Positions 7,366-15,851 are shown, counted from the stretch's first letter. The stretch: 26,944 nt of DNA from Alsobacter sp040380755 (GCA_040380755.1 JBEIIL010000043.1:1-26944); one strand, 5' to 3'. The notes: generated by a model from the sequence alone, not told the origin. Program-made: numbers and translations.

Positions 7366-9161
7366 CCGCCAACGCGCCGCACGACCCGTTCGCCCACCTG
7401 CACGACGAGGGCTATGCGGCGCCCTATTCCCGCCTGCGGGCCAGCGCGGACACGCTGGTGGCGATGGGCGGCCGCGCGCGCATCTCCCTCAATGGCGACT
7501 GGCGTTTTACGCTGGATCTCTACGACGAGGGGCTGCGGCAGAAATGGTACGCCGACACGCCCATGCCGATCGCGGAGTGGAGGGTTCCACGCGACTACGA
7601 CCTCGATCCCGACAGCACCATCGCGGTGCCGTCGAGCTGGACCTGCGTGCGGCCGGAGTGGCGCTATTTCGAAGGCGGCGCCTGGTACACGCGGTTCTTC
7701 AGCCATGCGCCCGGGCCCGGACGCGAGCGGCTGGTGCTGCGCGTCGGCGCGGCCGCCTATGAGGCGCGGGTGTTCCTCAACGGCCGCTTTGTCGGCTCGC
7801 ACCGCGGCGCGTCGACCCCTTTCTGCATCGAGCTGACCGACTCGCTGGTGCGCGGCGAGAACCGGCTGCAGATCCAGGTCGACAACCGGCGCCGGCCGGA
7901 GCGGGTGCCGATGCACCATTTCGACTGGTTCAACGATGGCGGCCTGTACCGCGAGGTCGACCTCGTGGCGCTGCCGGGGGTGTTCATCCGCCATGCCGGG
8001 GTGGCGCTGGTGCCGGACGGAAGCTTTGGCCGGATCGCGCTGGACGTCACGCTGTCGGACCCTGTCGACGGGACTGCGACCGTGACGATCGCGGGATTGG
8101 GACTGAGTGTGCCTGTTCCCATCGTGGCCGGCACGGGACGCTGCGTGGTCGACGCACAGCCGACGCTGTGGTCTCCCGAAAACCCGCAGCTGAATGATGT
8201 GGTCACGACCTTTGGCGACGACCGCGTTACCGACCGGGTCGGCTTCCGCGAGATCCGCCGGGACGGCCACGCGATCCTGTTGAACGGCGAGCCCCTCTGG
8301 CTGCGCGGCGTCTGTGTGCACGAGGATGACGTCACCGTCGGCAAGGTCGCCACCGAAGAGGACCTGCGGCGGCGCTTTGCCGATGCGCGCGACCTCGGCT
8401 GCACCGTGATGCGGCTCGCCCATTACCCGCATCACGAGCGCACAGCAGAGATTGCCGACGAGACCGGCATGCTGCTGTGGGCAGAGATCCCGGTCTACTG
8501 GGCCATCGACTTCGACAATCCCGACACCTATGCGGATGCGGAGAACCAGCTCCTCGAGCTGATCCGGCGCGATCACAACCGGGCGTCGGTGGTGCTGTGG
8601 GGCGTCGGCAACGAGAACGCCGACACGGATGCCCGCTACCGCTTCATGAGCGGCCTCGCCGAGACCGCACGGGCGGCCGACCCGACCCGGCTGGTTGCGG
8701 CCGCCTGCCTGATCAACCGTGAGGCCTTCCGGATCGAGGATCGCCTCGCCGCCCATCTCGACGTGATCGGGCTCAACGAGTATTTCGGCTGGTACGAGCC
8801 GGGCTTCGAGGGGCTGGAGCGACTGATCGCCAATTCCAACCCCGACAGGCCCGTCGTCATCAGCGAGACCGGGGCGGACGCCGTCGCCGGGCGGCGCGGA
8901 CCGGCATCGGAACTCTTCACCGAGGACTGCCAGGCGGCCGTGCTGGCCGGCCAGATTGCGGCCATCGGCGACGTGCCGTGGATCCGCGGGTTCTTTCCTT
9001 GGCTGCTGTATGATTTCCGTTCGCCGCGACGGCAGACGGCGGTGCAGCGGGGCATGAACCGCAAGGGCCTGATTGCCGAGGACAAGCGCACCCGCAAGCT
9101 GGCCTTCGAGACCGTGGCGCACTTCTATGGCAACCTCGCCGCGGCCGACAAGGCAGGCTAG
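7362..9161 (+). CDS. Glycoside hydrolase family 2 (beta-glucuronidase/beta-galactosidase-like)
   Basis: This 599-residue cytoplasmic enzyme has the GH2 layout: an N-terminal jelly-roll sugar-binding domain (SLNGDWRFTLD, then WYTRFF and FDWFNDGGLYREVDL), an immunoglobulin-like domain and a C-terminal TIM barrel. The barrel opens with LRGVCVHEDD and LGCTVMRLAHYPHHERTAE, both typical. The likely acid/base is Glu418 in VLWGVGNEN and the likely nucleophile Glu502 in VVISETGADA. The start is set at TTG 7362, which overlaps the preceding TGA as TTGA. An ATG at 7293 would add 23 residues that overlap the previous gene and lie outside the fold. No signal peptide is present, so it should cleave a glycoside after import. 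Exact specificity (glucuronide, galactoside or other) is not determined. Confidence 0.9.
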   Translation: MTANAPHDPFAHLHDEGYAAPYSRLRASADTLVAMGGRARISLNGDWRFTLDLYDEGLRQKWYADTPMPIAEWRVPRDYDLDPDSTIAVPSSWTCVRPEWRYFEGGAWYTRFFSHAPGPGRERLVLRVGAAAYEARVFLNGRFVGSHRGASTPFCIELTDSLVRGENRLQIQVDNRRRPERVPMHHFDWFNDGGLYREVDLVALPGVFIRHAGVALVPDGSFGRIALDVTLSDPVDGTATVTIAGLGLSVPVPIVAGTGRCVVDAQPTLWSPENPQLNDVVTTFGDDRVTDRVGFREIRRDGHAILLNGEPLWLRGVCVHEDDVTVGKVATEEDLRRRFADARDLGCTVMRLAHYPHHERTAEIADETGMLLWAEIPVYWAIDFDNPDTYADAENQLLELIRRDHNRASVVLWGVGNENADTDARYRFMSGLAETARAADPTRLVAAACLINREAFRIEDRLAAHLDVIGLNEYFGWYEPGFEGLERLIANSNPDRPVVISETGADAVAGRRGPASELFTEDCQAAVLAGQIAAIGDVPWIRGFFPWLLYDFRSPRRQTAVQRGMNRKGLIAEDKRTRKLAFETVAHFYGNLAAADKAG

Positions 9162-9172
9162 CCTGGCACCAT

Positions 9173-9191
9173 CCTGCCGCCAGCCGGCAGG
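9173..9191 (+). terminator. Hairpin after the sugar operon (weak terminator candidate)
   Basis: CCTGCCG and CGGCAGG form a perfect 7-bp stem with the loop CCAGC, beginning 12 bases after the GH2 stop codon. No T-run follows, so intrinsic termination would be weak. Position at the end of the operon is the main support. Confidence 0.4.
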
Positions 9192-9269
9192 CCGCCAGAA
9201 CTGCCCGCAGCCCCTGTCACCGGATCGTCACGGACGCATGCGAGCCAAATGCTCCGCCGGGAGGACCAC

Positions 9270-9887
9270 ATGGCCAAGCAGCTCGGGCCCGAGCCCGTGA
9301 TCGACGCTACCGCGACCGTGCGTGCCAGCACGCTCGGGCGCTACACCGAGGTGGGCGCGCGCACCAGCGTGGTGGAGACCCAGTTCGGCGACTATTCGTA
9401 TATCGTTCAGGATAGCGACATCATCTACTCCATCGTGGGGAAGTTCTGCTCCATCGCGGCGATGACGCGGATCAATCCCGGCAACCATCCGATGGAGCGG
9501 GCGACGCAGTCGCACTTCACCTACCGGGCGTCGGCCTATTTCCCGGGCGAGACCGACGAGGCGTCGTTCTTCGACTGGCGTCGCTCGTTCCATGTGACGA
9601 TCGGCCATGATGTCTGGATCGGCCATGGCGCCATCATCCTGCCGGGTCGCACCATCGGCACCGGCGCCGTCGTGGCGGCCGGAGCCGTCGTCACCCGGGA
9701 CGTGGCGCCCTACACCATCGTCGCCGGCACGCCGGCGCGGCCGGTGCGGCAGCGCTTTCCCGGCCCCATCGCCGAGCGGCTGCAGACGCTGGCCTGGTGG
9801 GACTGGGACCATGAGCGCCTGCGCGTCGCGCTCCCCGACTTCCGCGGCCTAACGATCGAGGCCTTCCTCGAGAAGCATGGCGGCTGA
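9270..9887 (+). CDS. Phosphonate-associated hexapeptide-repeat transferase
   Basis: The 205-residue protein is a left-handed beta-helix acyltransferase of the xenobiotic/chloramphenicol acetyltransferase type. Hexapeptide repeats run through TIGHDVWIGHGAIILPGRT and IGTGAVVAAGAVVTRDVAPY, followed by the usual IVAGTPARPVR. An N-terminal part (IDATATVRASTLGRYTEVG) and the loop INPGNHPMERATQSHFTYR fit the family known as the phosphonate-metabolism hexapeptide transferase (phn_thr-fam), often encoded in C-P lyase operons. The ATG at 9270 is preferred over one at 9249 because GGGAGG lies just before it. Its stop overlaps the next gene, a DUF1045 protein that is also a phn-operon companion. The acyl acceptor is unknown, and no phnG-M genes lie within the window. 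Confidence 0.82.
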   Translation: MAKQLGPEPVIDATATVRASTLGRYTEVGARTSVVETQFGDYSYIVQDSDIIYSIVGKFCSIAAMTRINPGNHPMERATQSHFTYRASAYFPGETDEASFFDWRRSFHVTIGHDVWIGHGAIILPGRTIGTGAVVAAGAVVTRDVAPYTIVAGTPARPVRQRFPGPIAERLQTLAWWDWDHERLRVALPDFRGLTIEAFLEKHGG

Positions 9888-10590
9888 AATGAACGCCGTA
9901 CCGCGCTACGCGGTCTATTTCGCACCCGAGCCCGCCGGTGCCCTGTGGCACTTCGGCAGTGCCGCGATCGGCTACGACGCGGCCACCGGCCGGGACGTGG
10001 CGCTGGTGCCGCCGGACGGCTGGTCCGAGGGCGACTGGCGGAGCGCGACCGAGGACCCGCGGCGCTACGGCTTTCACGCCACGCTGAAGGCGCCCTTCAG
10101 GCTGGCGGACGGCCAGGACGAGGCCGCGCTGCTGCGCGCCCTCGACAGTTTCGCAACCGGCCACGCCGCGGCGACGCTCGGCGGCCTGAAGGTGGCGGCG
10201 CTGGGCCGCTTCATCGCGCTGGTCCCGGCCGGAGATCCGGAACCGGTGGGCGCGCTGGCCTTCGCCGCCGTCACGGCGTTCGAGCCCTTCCGGGCGCCAC
10301 TGTCCGACGCTGACAGGGCGCGGCGCCTGGCCGGCGGGCTGAGCGAGCGGCAGGCGGCCCTGCTGGAGCAGTTCGGGTACCCCTATGTGGCCGAACAGTT
10401 CCGGTTTCACATGACGCTGTCCGGGCCGCTGCCGGAGGCGGTGCGTGACACCGCACGGCTCGGGCTCGACCAACATTTCGCGCGGCTGGGTAGCTCCATC
10501 GGTCGGGCCGTCGACCGGGTCGTCCTTTTCCGGCAGGACGGCCCGCAGGAACGGTTCAGGATCTTGGCTGCTCTGCCGCTGCGCAGCTGA
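9877..10590 (+). CDS. DUF1045 2H-phosphoesterase-like protein (phosphonate-operon family)
   Basis: This 237-residue protein carries two H-x-T motifs, HATLKAPF near residue 67 and HMTLSGPL near residue 178. They are the paired catalytic signatures of the 2H phosphoesterase superfamily, which acts on cyclic or nucleotide-linked phosphates. The N-terminus (RYAVYFAPEPAGALWHFGSA) is typical of DUF1045, annotated in C-P lyase operons as a phosphonate metabolism protein. Two starts are possible: ATG 9877, which overlaps the transferase gene by 11 bases, and ATG 9889 just after its stop. The overlap implies translational coupling. A role in processing a phosphorylated ribose intermediate is plausible from family context, but the substrate is not shown. 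Confidence 0.82.
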   Translation: MAAEMNAVPRYAVYFAPEPAGALWHFGSAAIGYDAATGRDVALVPPDGWSEGDWRSATEDPRRYGFHATLKAPFRLADGQDEAALLRALDSFATGHAAATLGGLKVAALGRFIALVPAGDPEPVGALAFAAVTAFEPFRAPLSDADRARRLAGGLSERQAALLEQFGYPYVAEQFRFHMTLSGPLPEAVRDTARLGLDQHFARLGSSIGRAVDRVVLFRQDGPQERFRILAALPLRS

Positions 10591-10593
10591 CCC

Positions 10594-10609
10594 CCGCCTG
10601 CTCTGGCGG
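10594..10609 (+). terminator. Small hairpin after the DUF1045 gene
   Basis: CCGCC and GGCGG pair across a 6-base loop, followed by CTTTG. The stem is only five base pairs and the T content is low, so this is a weak terminator candidate supported mainly by position, four bases after the stop codon. Confidence 0.25.
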
Positions 10610-10658
10610 CTTTGCTGCGGACGCTCCGCCGCCTAACCTGACGAAAAAGGGGAGCGGC

Positions 10659-11300
10659 AGGGGACCACTGGCGGGCACGAAGATCGTCGAGATGGCCGGC
10701 ATCGGACCGGGGCAGGTCGTCGACGCCGCGATCGTCGACGGCACGGTCAGCCTGATGACGATGCTGCTCGGGCTGCGGCAGATGGGCGGCTGGACCGGCG
10801 GGCGGGGCGAAAACATCCTAGACGGCGGTGCACCGTTCGACGACGTCTACGAGACGCAAGACGGCCTCTATGTGGCGCTGGCGCCGCTGGAGGCCCGGTT
10901 CTACGCCATTTTCCTCGACAAGGTCGGGCTGGCCGGCGAGCCGCTGCCGCCACAAAGCGACCAGGCCGGCTGGGCGGCGCTGCGCGAGCGCTTCACGGTG
11001 CTGTTTCGCACCCGCACCCGGGCGGAATGGTGCGCCCTTCTGGAGGGCACGGATGCGCGTTTCGGGCCGGTGCTCGGCCTCGACGAGGCCGCCGCGCATC
11101 CGCACATTGCGGCACGCGGGGTGTTCGTGACCGTCGACGGCGTCACGCAACCGGCGCCGGCGCCGCGCTTCGGCGCCACGCCATCGGCGATCGCCGGCCC
11201 GCCTCCGATGCGCGGCGCTGACGGGACCGCTGTCTTGTCCGACTGGGGCTTCACCGCCGGTGAGATCGCCGCCTTGCGGAGCGCCGGCATCCTCGGCTGA
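10659..11300 (+). pseudogene. Remnant of a CoA-transferase family III / alpha-methylacyl-CoA racemase gene
   Basis: The reading frame encodes the family's N-terminal strand (GPLAGTKIVEMAGIGPG) joined directly to the middle of the protein (QVVDAAIVDG), then a complete C-terminal part (GENILDGGAPFDDVYETQDG, FRTRTRAEWCALLEGTD, GVTQPAPAPRF, DWGFTAGEIAALRSAGI). Intact racemases have roughly 170-190 residues between these points, including the CoA-binding region and the catalytic Asp, and these are missing. The first codon position reads AGG at 10659 where an ATG before GGACCACTG would be expected. GGGGAG sits four bases upstream at a proper distance for that lost start. The next ATG, at 10692, has no ribosome-binding site and would yield a 202-residue fragment. 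An internal deletion plus start-codon loss is the simplest reading. Confidence 0.8.
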
Positions 11301-11380
11301 CGCCATTGCGACCGTTTTCCGGCTGGATTTGAGGCAAAACCGCCGCGATCCGTTCGGGCAATAACGAGACGTCCCGGAAA

Positions 11381-11398
11381 CGCGACCGTCAGGTCGCG
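11381..11398 (+). repeat. Inverted repeat upstream of cpaB
   Basis: CGCGACC and GGTCGCG form a perfect 7-bp stem with loop GTCA in the 133-base space between the racemase remnant and cpaB. It may be a leader structure or a binding site. No T-run follows, and I assign no function. Confidence 0.35.
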
Positions 11399-11433
11399 CC
11401 GCCTCGCATGCTGGCTGGTGCGGAGGAATGGCG

Positions 11434-12342
11434 ATGTATGCACGGTTTGCGGTGATGGTCGGCATCGCCCTGCTGTTCGGGGCGGGCACGCTGCTGGTGG
11501 GCAGTCGCTGGTCGGCCATGCAGACACGGAAGCCCGTCGCCGAAAACGGCGAGGCCGCGCCTGCGCCGACGCCGGCGGCGACGCTCGTGGTAGCGGCCGT
11601 CCCGCTGCGGTTCGGGACCGAGCTGACGGCGCGCGGCCTGCGCGAGATCCCCTGGCCGGGCGACCACATGCCGGCCGGGGCGTTCCGCAGCATCGCCGAG
11701 ATGCTCGGCAAGGGCCGGCGCGTGGCTCTGGCCGCCATGGAGCCGAACGAGCCGGTGCTGGCCAGCAAGGTGACCGGTGTGGGGCAGCGAGGAACGCTCT
11801 CGACCGTGCTCGACGAAGCCATGGGTGCGGTCACGGTGCCGGTCAACGAGGTGGTCGGCGTCGGCGGCTTCGTGCTGCCGGGCGACCGGGTCGACGTCTT
11901 CCTGACCCGCCAGCCGCGCGGCGGCGACGCCGCGGTCTCGGTCCAGCCCTTCACCGACGTCGTGCTGCAGAATGTCCGGGTGCTGGCGGTGGGGCAGGTC
12001 GCCGATGAGCGCGCCGACAAGCCCTCCATCGTCAACGCCGTGACGCTGGAGGTGGACCAGACCAGCGGCCAGAAGCTGGCGCTGGCCGCCGCCACCGGCT
12101 CGCTGTCGCTGATGCTGCGCAAGGCCGGCGACATCGCAGAGGGGCCGGGACGGCGGATCACCACGAGCGACATCGGACCCTCGACAGGATCGGCCTCGCC
12201 CAACACGACCGTGCGGGTCACCCGCAACGGCAAGCGCGACGAGTATCCGGTACCAGTTGCAGCCGCCGTGGCGCCGCGCCCGGCCCCGATGCCGGACAGG
12301 CAACCGCTGCCGGCGCCGCGCCGGGTCGCCGCGGTGCCGTGA
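11434..12342 (+). CDS. cpaB: Flp pilus assembly protein CpaB/RcpC-like
   Basis: The 302-residue protein has one N-terminal membrane anchor (FAVMVGIALLFGAGTLLVG), then a short Ala/Pro linker. An SAF-like segment follows: VVAAVPLRFGTELTARGLREIPWP, continuing to ...EPNEPVLASKVTG. The CpaB/RcpC domain contains VPVNEVVGVGGFVLPGDRVDVF, the family's most conserved stretch, and VTLEVDQTSGQKLALAAATG. CpaB acts in the periplasm with the CpaC secretin in the Tad/Flp pilus machine. The ATG at 11434 lies six bases after GGAGGA, better spaced than the ATG at 11428. A Pro-rich C-terminal tail follows the domain. Only a TadG-like gene follows; cpaA, cpaC, the TadA ATPase and pilin genes are not here. Confidence 0.87.
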   Translation: MYARFAVMVGIALLFGAGTLLVGSRWSAMQTRKPVAENGEAAPAPTPAATLVVAAVPLRFGTELTARGLREIPWPGDHMPAGAFRSIAEMLGKGRRVALAAMEPNEPVLASKVTGVGQRGTLSTVLDEAMGAVTVPVNEVVGVGGFVLPGDRVDVFLTRQPRGGDAAVSVQPFTDVVLQNVRVLAVGQVADERADKPSIVNAVTLEVDQTSGQKLALAAATGSLSLMLRKAGDIAEGPGRRITTSDIGPSTGSASPNTTVRVTRNGKRDEYPVPVAAAVAPRPAPMPDRQPLPAPRRVAAVP

Positions 12343-12343
12343 C

Positions 12344-13990
12344 GTGACCAGCCTGCGGCGGATCCTCTCCCGGTTTGGCGCCGACACTGGCGGCGCGACG
12401 ATGGTGATCTTCGCGATGGCGCTGTTGCCGCTGATCGCGGTGATGGGAGCGGCGATCGACTACACCGGCGCAGCCAGGCTGCATGACCGGTTGCAGGTGG
12501 CCACCGACGCCACGGCGCTCGCTTTGTGCAAGGCCAATGCGAGCCTGACGGCGACCGACCTCCAGGTGCTCGCCCGGGACATGCTGGCGGCCGAGCTCGG
12601 CAGCACGCGGGCCGAGCTCGACATGCCGGTGATCGCCGGCCCGCCGCGGACCGTGGCGCTGGCGACGCGCTCCATCTATCGCACCGCCTTCTCGGGGATG
12701 ATCGGCATCAACACGATCACGCTGACAACCTCGGCCCAGTGTTCGGCGGCCCAGCACTGGTTCGAGATTGCGCTCGTGCTCGACACGACCGGCTCGATGG
12801 GATCATCGGACGGCGGCGTCACCAAGATCCAGTCGCTACGCCAGGCAGCGACGACCTTCGTCAACTATGTGCATGACAGCCCGACCCTGTCGGGCTTCAG
12901 CAAGATCGCGCTCGTGCCGTTCGCCGCCGCCGTGGCCGTCGACCCGGCGACGGCGGCCAGCGCGCCCTGGACCGACAGTACCGGCGCATCGAGCCTGCAC
13001 TGGACCAACGTGGCCGACGCCTCCGCGTCAGGCTTCAGCAGCCGGCTGTCCCTGTTCTCGCGCCTGTCGGAGACAGCGTCGGGCTGGGCCTGGGGCGGGT
13101 GCTTCGAGGCGGAGACCTATCCGCGCAGCGTCCAGGACGGCAAGCCTGACCCGGCGGTGGCCAACACCCTGCTGGTGCCGATGTTCGCGCCGGATGAGGC
13201 AGGCAATGGTGGCACATCCTCCCACAAGGAGACCAGCTCGGGCCGGACACAGCGGACCGGTAACAGCTATCTGGACGATGCGACGGCCACGGCGGGCTGC
13301 ACCACGACGCCGGCGGACGACGCCACGCGGATGCGCCGGGCCTGCAAATATGTGGCGCCAGCCGGCGTGGCAACCAACGGTTGGGCCGGGCCAAACCACA
13401 TGTGCCGCTCGCGGCCGCTGACCCGGCTGACCAGCAGCCGCACGGCCCTCAACACGGAGATCGCGGCGCTGCAGGCGGACGGCAACACCAATATCCACCA
13501 GGGTGTCATCTGGGGATGGCGGACCCTGTCGCCGCTCAGCGTCTTCGCCGACGGCGTGCCGTACACGCAGCGCAACACCACCAAGGTGCTGGTGGTGATG
13601 ACCGACGGCATGAATGTCTGGCCGTCCGCCAACAACACCGTGCTGCAGTCCGCCTATTCGGCCTATGGCTACTACACCAATGCGGACGGTTCGAAGCCCG
13701 ACACACGGCTGCCGGCAGCCAATGCGGGCCCGACCAGCGATTCGCAGGCCCGGTCCGCCATGGACGCGCTGACGCGCGAGGCCTGCCGCAATGCCGCGAC
13801 AGCGGGGGTCCTGATCTATTCGGTCGGGTTCAGCACGGCCAGCGACCCGATCGACAACCAGGGCCTGCAACTGCTGCGCGACTGCGCCGGCGTGCCCGAG
13901 CGGATGTTCATCGCTGCCGACTCGAACGCCCTGGTGACGGCGTTCCAGCGCATCGCGCAGGGGATCGGGCAATTGCGCCTCGCGCGCTGA
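12344..13990 (+). CDS. TadG-like pilus assembly protein with von Willebrand A domain
   Basis: The 548-residue protein begins with the TadE/TadG segment GGATMVIFAMALLPLIAVMG, a single membrane helix at about residues 18-38, followed by YTGAARLHDRLQVATDATAL. A vWA domain follows, with the metal-site motif DTTGSMGSS starting at residue 147 and VLVVMTDGMNVW later. A long insertion rich in Ser, Thr, Gly and Cys lies between (roughly residues 245-365). The start is GTG 12344, two bases after the cpaB stop, so the two genes are co-transcribed. An upstream ATG would extend into cpaB in another frame and is rejected. Such proteins sit in the envelope and are thought to assist Tad pilus assembly or adhesion. 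Six or more cysteines suggest disulfide bonds in the periplasm. Confidence 0.85.
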   Translation: MTSLRRILSRFGADTGGATMVIFAMALLPLIAVMGAAIDYTGAARLHDRLQVATDATALALCKANASLTATDLQVLARDMLAAELGSTRAELDMPVIAGPPRTVALATRSIYRTAFSGMIGINTITLTTSAQCSAAQHWFEIALVLDTTGSMGSSDGGVTKIQSLRQAATTFVNYVHDSPTLSGFSKIALVPFAAAVAVDPATAASAPWTDSTGASSLHWTNVADASASGFSSRLSLFSRLSETASGWAWGGCFEAETYPRSVQDGKPDPAVANTLLVPMFAPDEAGNGGTSSHKETSSGRTQRTGNSYLDDATATAGCTTTPADDATRMRRACKYVAPAGVATNGWAGPNHMCRSRPLTRLTSSRTALNTEIAALQADGNTNIHQGVIWGWRTLSPLSVFADGVPYTQRNTTKVLVVMTDGMNVWPSANNTVLQSAYSAYGYYTNADGSKPDTRLPAANAGPTSDSQARSAMDALTREACRNAATAGVLIYSVGFSTASDPIDNQGLQLLRDCAGVPERMFIAADSNALVTAFQRIAQGIGQLRLAR

Positions 13991-14109
13991 ACAACCGCGG
14001 ACTTTCCTCTTTGCCGCCGAAATGCATAGTGCTGCCCGACACGGTCACGCAAAAAGGCCGTCACGGTTTCACGACAGGCCGGATTACGGTCGCTGCAGGG
14101 GAGGACGGC

Positions 14110-15804
14110 ATGGCGGTTGACGACATGGCAACGGCACGGCCGTGGCTCGGAGCCTATCCGCCAGGCGTTCCCGCTGAGATCGATGAGAGGAGCCTCGGCA
14201 CTGTCGCCGACCTGTTTGCCCGCAGCGTGCGCGAAAATGGTCCGCATCCGGCGCTGGAGAGTTTCGGCAAGCGGGTGACCTATGACGAGCTCGGCCGCGC
14301 CGCGGGTGCGGTGGCGGGCTGGCTGCAGCAGCAGGGTCTGCGCAAGGGCGACCGCGTCGCCATCATGATGCCCAACGTGCTGGCCTATCCACCAGTGCTG
14401 TTCGGCGTGCTGCAGGCCGGCTGCATTGTCGTCAACGTCAACCCGCTCTACACCGCCCACGAGCTCGCTCACCAGCTGCATGATTCCGGCGCCAAGGTGC
14501 TGTTCGTGCTCGAGAACTTCGCCCACACGGTGGAAGCCGCACTGCCCCACATGGCGCTTGAGCGGATTGTCGTGGCGACGCCCGGCGACCTCATGGGCGT
14601 CAAGGGGCTGGTGGTCAATCTTGTGTCGCGGCATGTGAAGAAGGCGGTCAAGCCCTACACGCTTCCCGCACCGGTCGCGTTCAGCACCGTTCTGGCCACC
14701 GGCGGTGTCCCGAAGCCCGTGCCGCTGTCGGGCGATGACGTGGCGGTGCTGCAGTATACCGGCGGAACGACGGGCGTCGCCAAGGCGGCGACCCTGCTGC
14801 ATCGCAATGTGGCGGCCAATGTCGAGCAGTGCGCCGCCTGGTTTGCGCCGGCGCTGGCCGGCGGCACCCGCCACATCATGGTGACGGCGCTGCCGCTCTA
14901 CCACATCTTCGCGCTGACGGCCTGTTGCATGCTGATGATGCGGGTGGGCGCCTGCTGCCTGCTGATCGCCAATCCGCGCGACCTCGACGGCTTCGTCAAG
15001 ACGCTGAAGACCCGCCCGTTCACGATCATGACCGGCGTCAACACGCTCTACAATGCGCTTGCCGGCCATGCGGCGATCCGCGAGGTCGACTTCAGCAAGC
15101 TCGCGCTGTGCATTGCCGGTGGCATGGCCACGCAGGCGGCGGTGGCCAAGCGCTGGAAAGACCTGACCGGCAAGGCGATCGTCGAGGGCTACGGCCTCTC
15201 CGAGACATCGCCCGTCGTGTGCTGCAACAGGCTCGACCTCGAAGAGTTCTCCGGCACGATCGGCTATCCGGTGCCATCCACCGAGGTCGAGGCCCGCCGC
15301 CCCGACGGCAGCACAGCGCCGCAAGGCGAACCGGGCGAACTCTGCGTGCGCGGACCGCAGGTCATGGCAGGCTACTGGAACCGTCCGGACGAGACGGCCG
15401 CCGTCACCGAACCGGACGGGTTCTTCCGCACCGGAGACGTGGCGGTGATCCTGCCGGACGGGCAGGTCAAGATCGTCGACCGGATGAAGGACATGGTCCT
15501 CGTGTCGGGCTTCAACGTCTACCCCAACGAGGTCGAGGACGTTCTGGCGGCCCATCGGGGCGTGATGGAGTGCGCCGTGACCGGACGGCCAGATGCGACC
15601 ACAGGCGAGATGGTGGTCGCGCATGTGGTGCGAAGCGATCCGTCAGTCACCGCCGAGGAACTGCGGGCTTTCTGCCGCGAGAGCCTGACGGCCTACAAGG
15701 TGCCGAAGCTGTTCGTGTTCCGCGACACGCTGCCGAAGACGCCCGTCGGCAAGGTGCTGCGCCGGGCGCTCAAGGATGAGCACGGGAGCCCGGCGTCGGA
15801 CTGA
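14110..15804 (+). CDS. fadD: Long-chain fatty acid-CoA ligase (FadD-like)
   Basis: This 564-residue AMP-forming acyl-CoA synthetase contains the P-loop YTGGTTGVAKAATLLHRN near residue 215 and the adenylate-binding motif EGYGLSETSPVV. The motor motif FRTGDVAVILPDGQVKIVDR and the C-terminal catalytic Lys in LPKTPVGKVLRRALK are also present. The stretch PLYHIFALTACCMLMM and the strong similarity of all motifs to FadD support long- or medium-chain fatty acid activation for beta-oxidation. The ATG at 14110 has GGGGAGG at good distance. The frame is open upstream only because it runs antisense-free through the TadG gene. It is separated from TadG by 119 bases in which I see only a poor promoter candidate, and it is the last plus-strand gene before the minus-strand photosynthesis genes. 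Confidence 0.9.
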   Translation: MAVDDMATARPWLGAYPPGVPAEIDERSLGTVADLFARSVRENGPHPALESFGKRVTYDELGRAAGAVAGWLQQQGLRKGDRVAIMMPNVLAYPPVLFGVLQAGCIVVNVNPLYTAHELAHQLHDSGAKVLFVLENFAHTVEAALPHMALERIVVATPGDLMGVKGLVVNLVSRHVKKAVKPYTLPAPVAFSTVLATGGVPKPVPLSGDDVAVLQYTGGTTGVAKAATLLHRNVAANVEQCAAWFAPALAGGTRHIMVTALPLYHIFALTACCMLMMRVGACCLLIANPRDLDGFVKTLKTRPFTIMTGVNTLYNALAGHAAIREVDFSKLALCIAGGMATQAAVAKRWKDLTGKAIVEGYGLSETSPVVCCNRLDLEEFSGTIGYPVPSTEVEARRPDGSTAPQGEPGELCVRGPQVMAGYWNRPDETAAVTEPDGFFRTGDVAVILPDGQVKIVDRMKDMVLVSGFNVYPNEVEDVLAAHRGVMECAVTGRPDATTGEMVVAHVVRSDPSVTAEELRAFCRESLTAYKVPKLFVFRDTLPKTPVGKVLRRALKDEHGSPASD

Positions 15805-15851
15805 CGGGCTGGCGGACGACCGAGCGCCCGTCCGTCCGGTGCAGCCGGTCC

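Noticed and set aside
7341..9122. Antisense open frame of 593 codons opposite the GH2 gene
   Set aside because: GC-driven shadow of a well-supported GH2 enzyme; low-complexity composition, no ribosome-binding site and no recognisable motif.
13991..14109. Possible promoter before fadD (CTTTCC, 17 bases, CATAGT)
   Set aside because: The -35 matches at only three positions and the -10 at four; too weak to list without transcript data.
13816..15624. Antisense open frame of 602 codons opposite fadD
   Set aside because: Shadow of a conserved acyl-CoA ligase; composition dominated by His, Arg and Gln as expected from reversed GC-rich codons.
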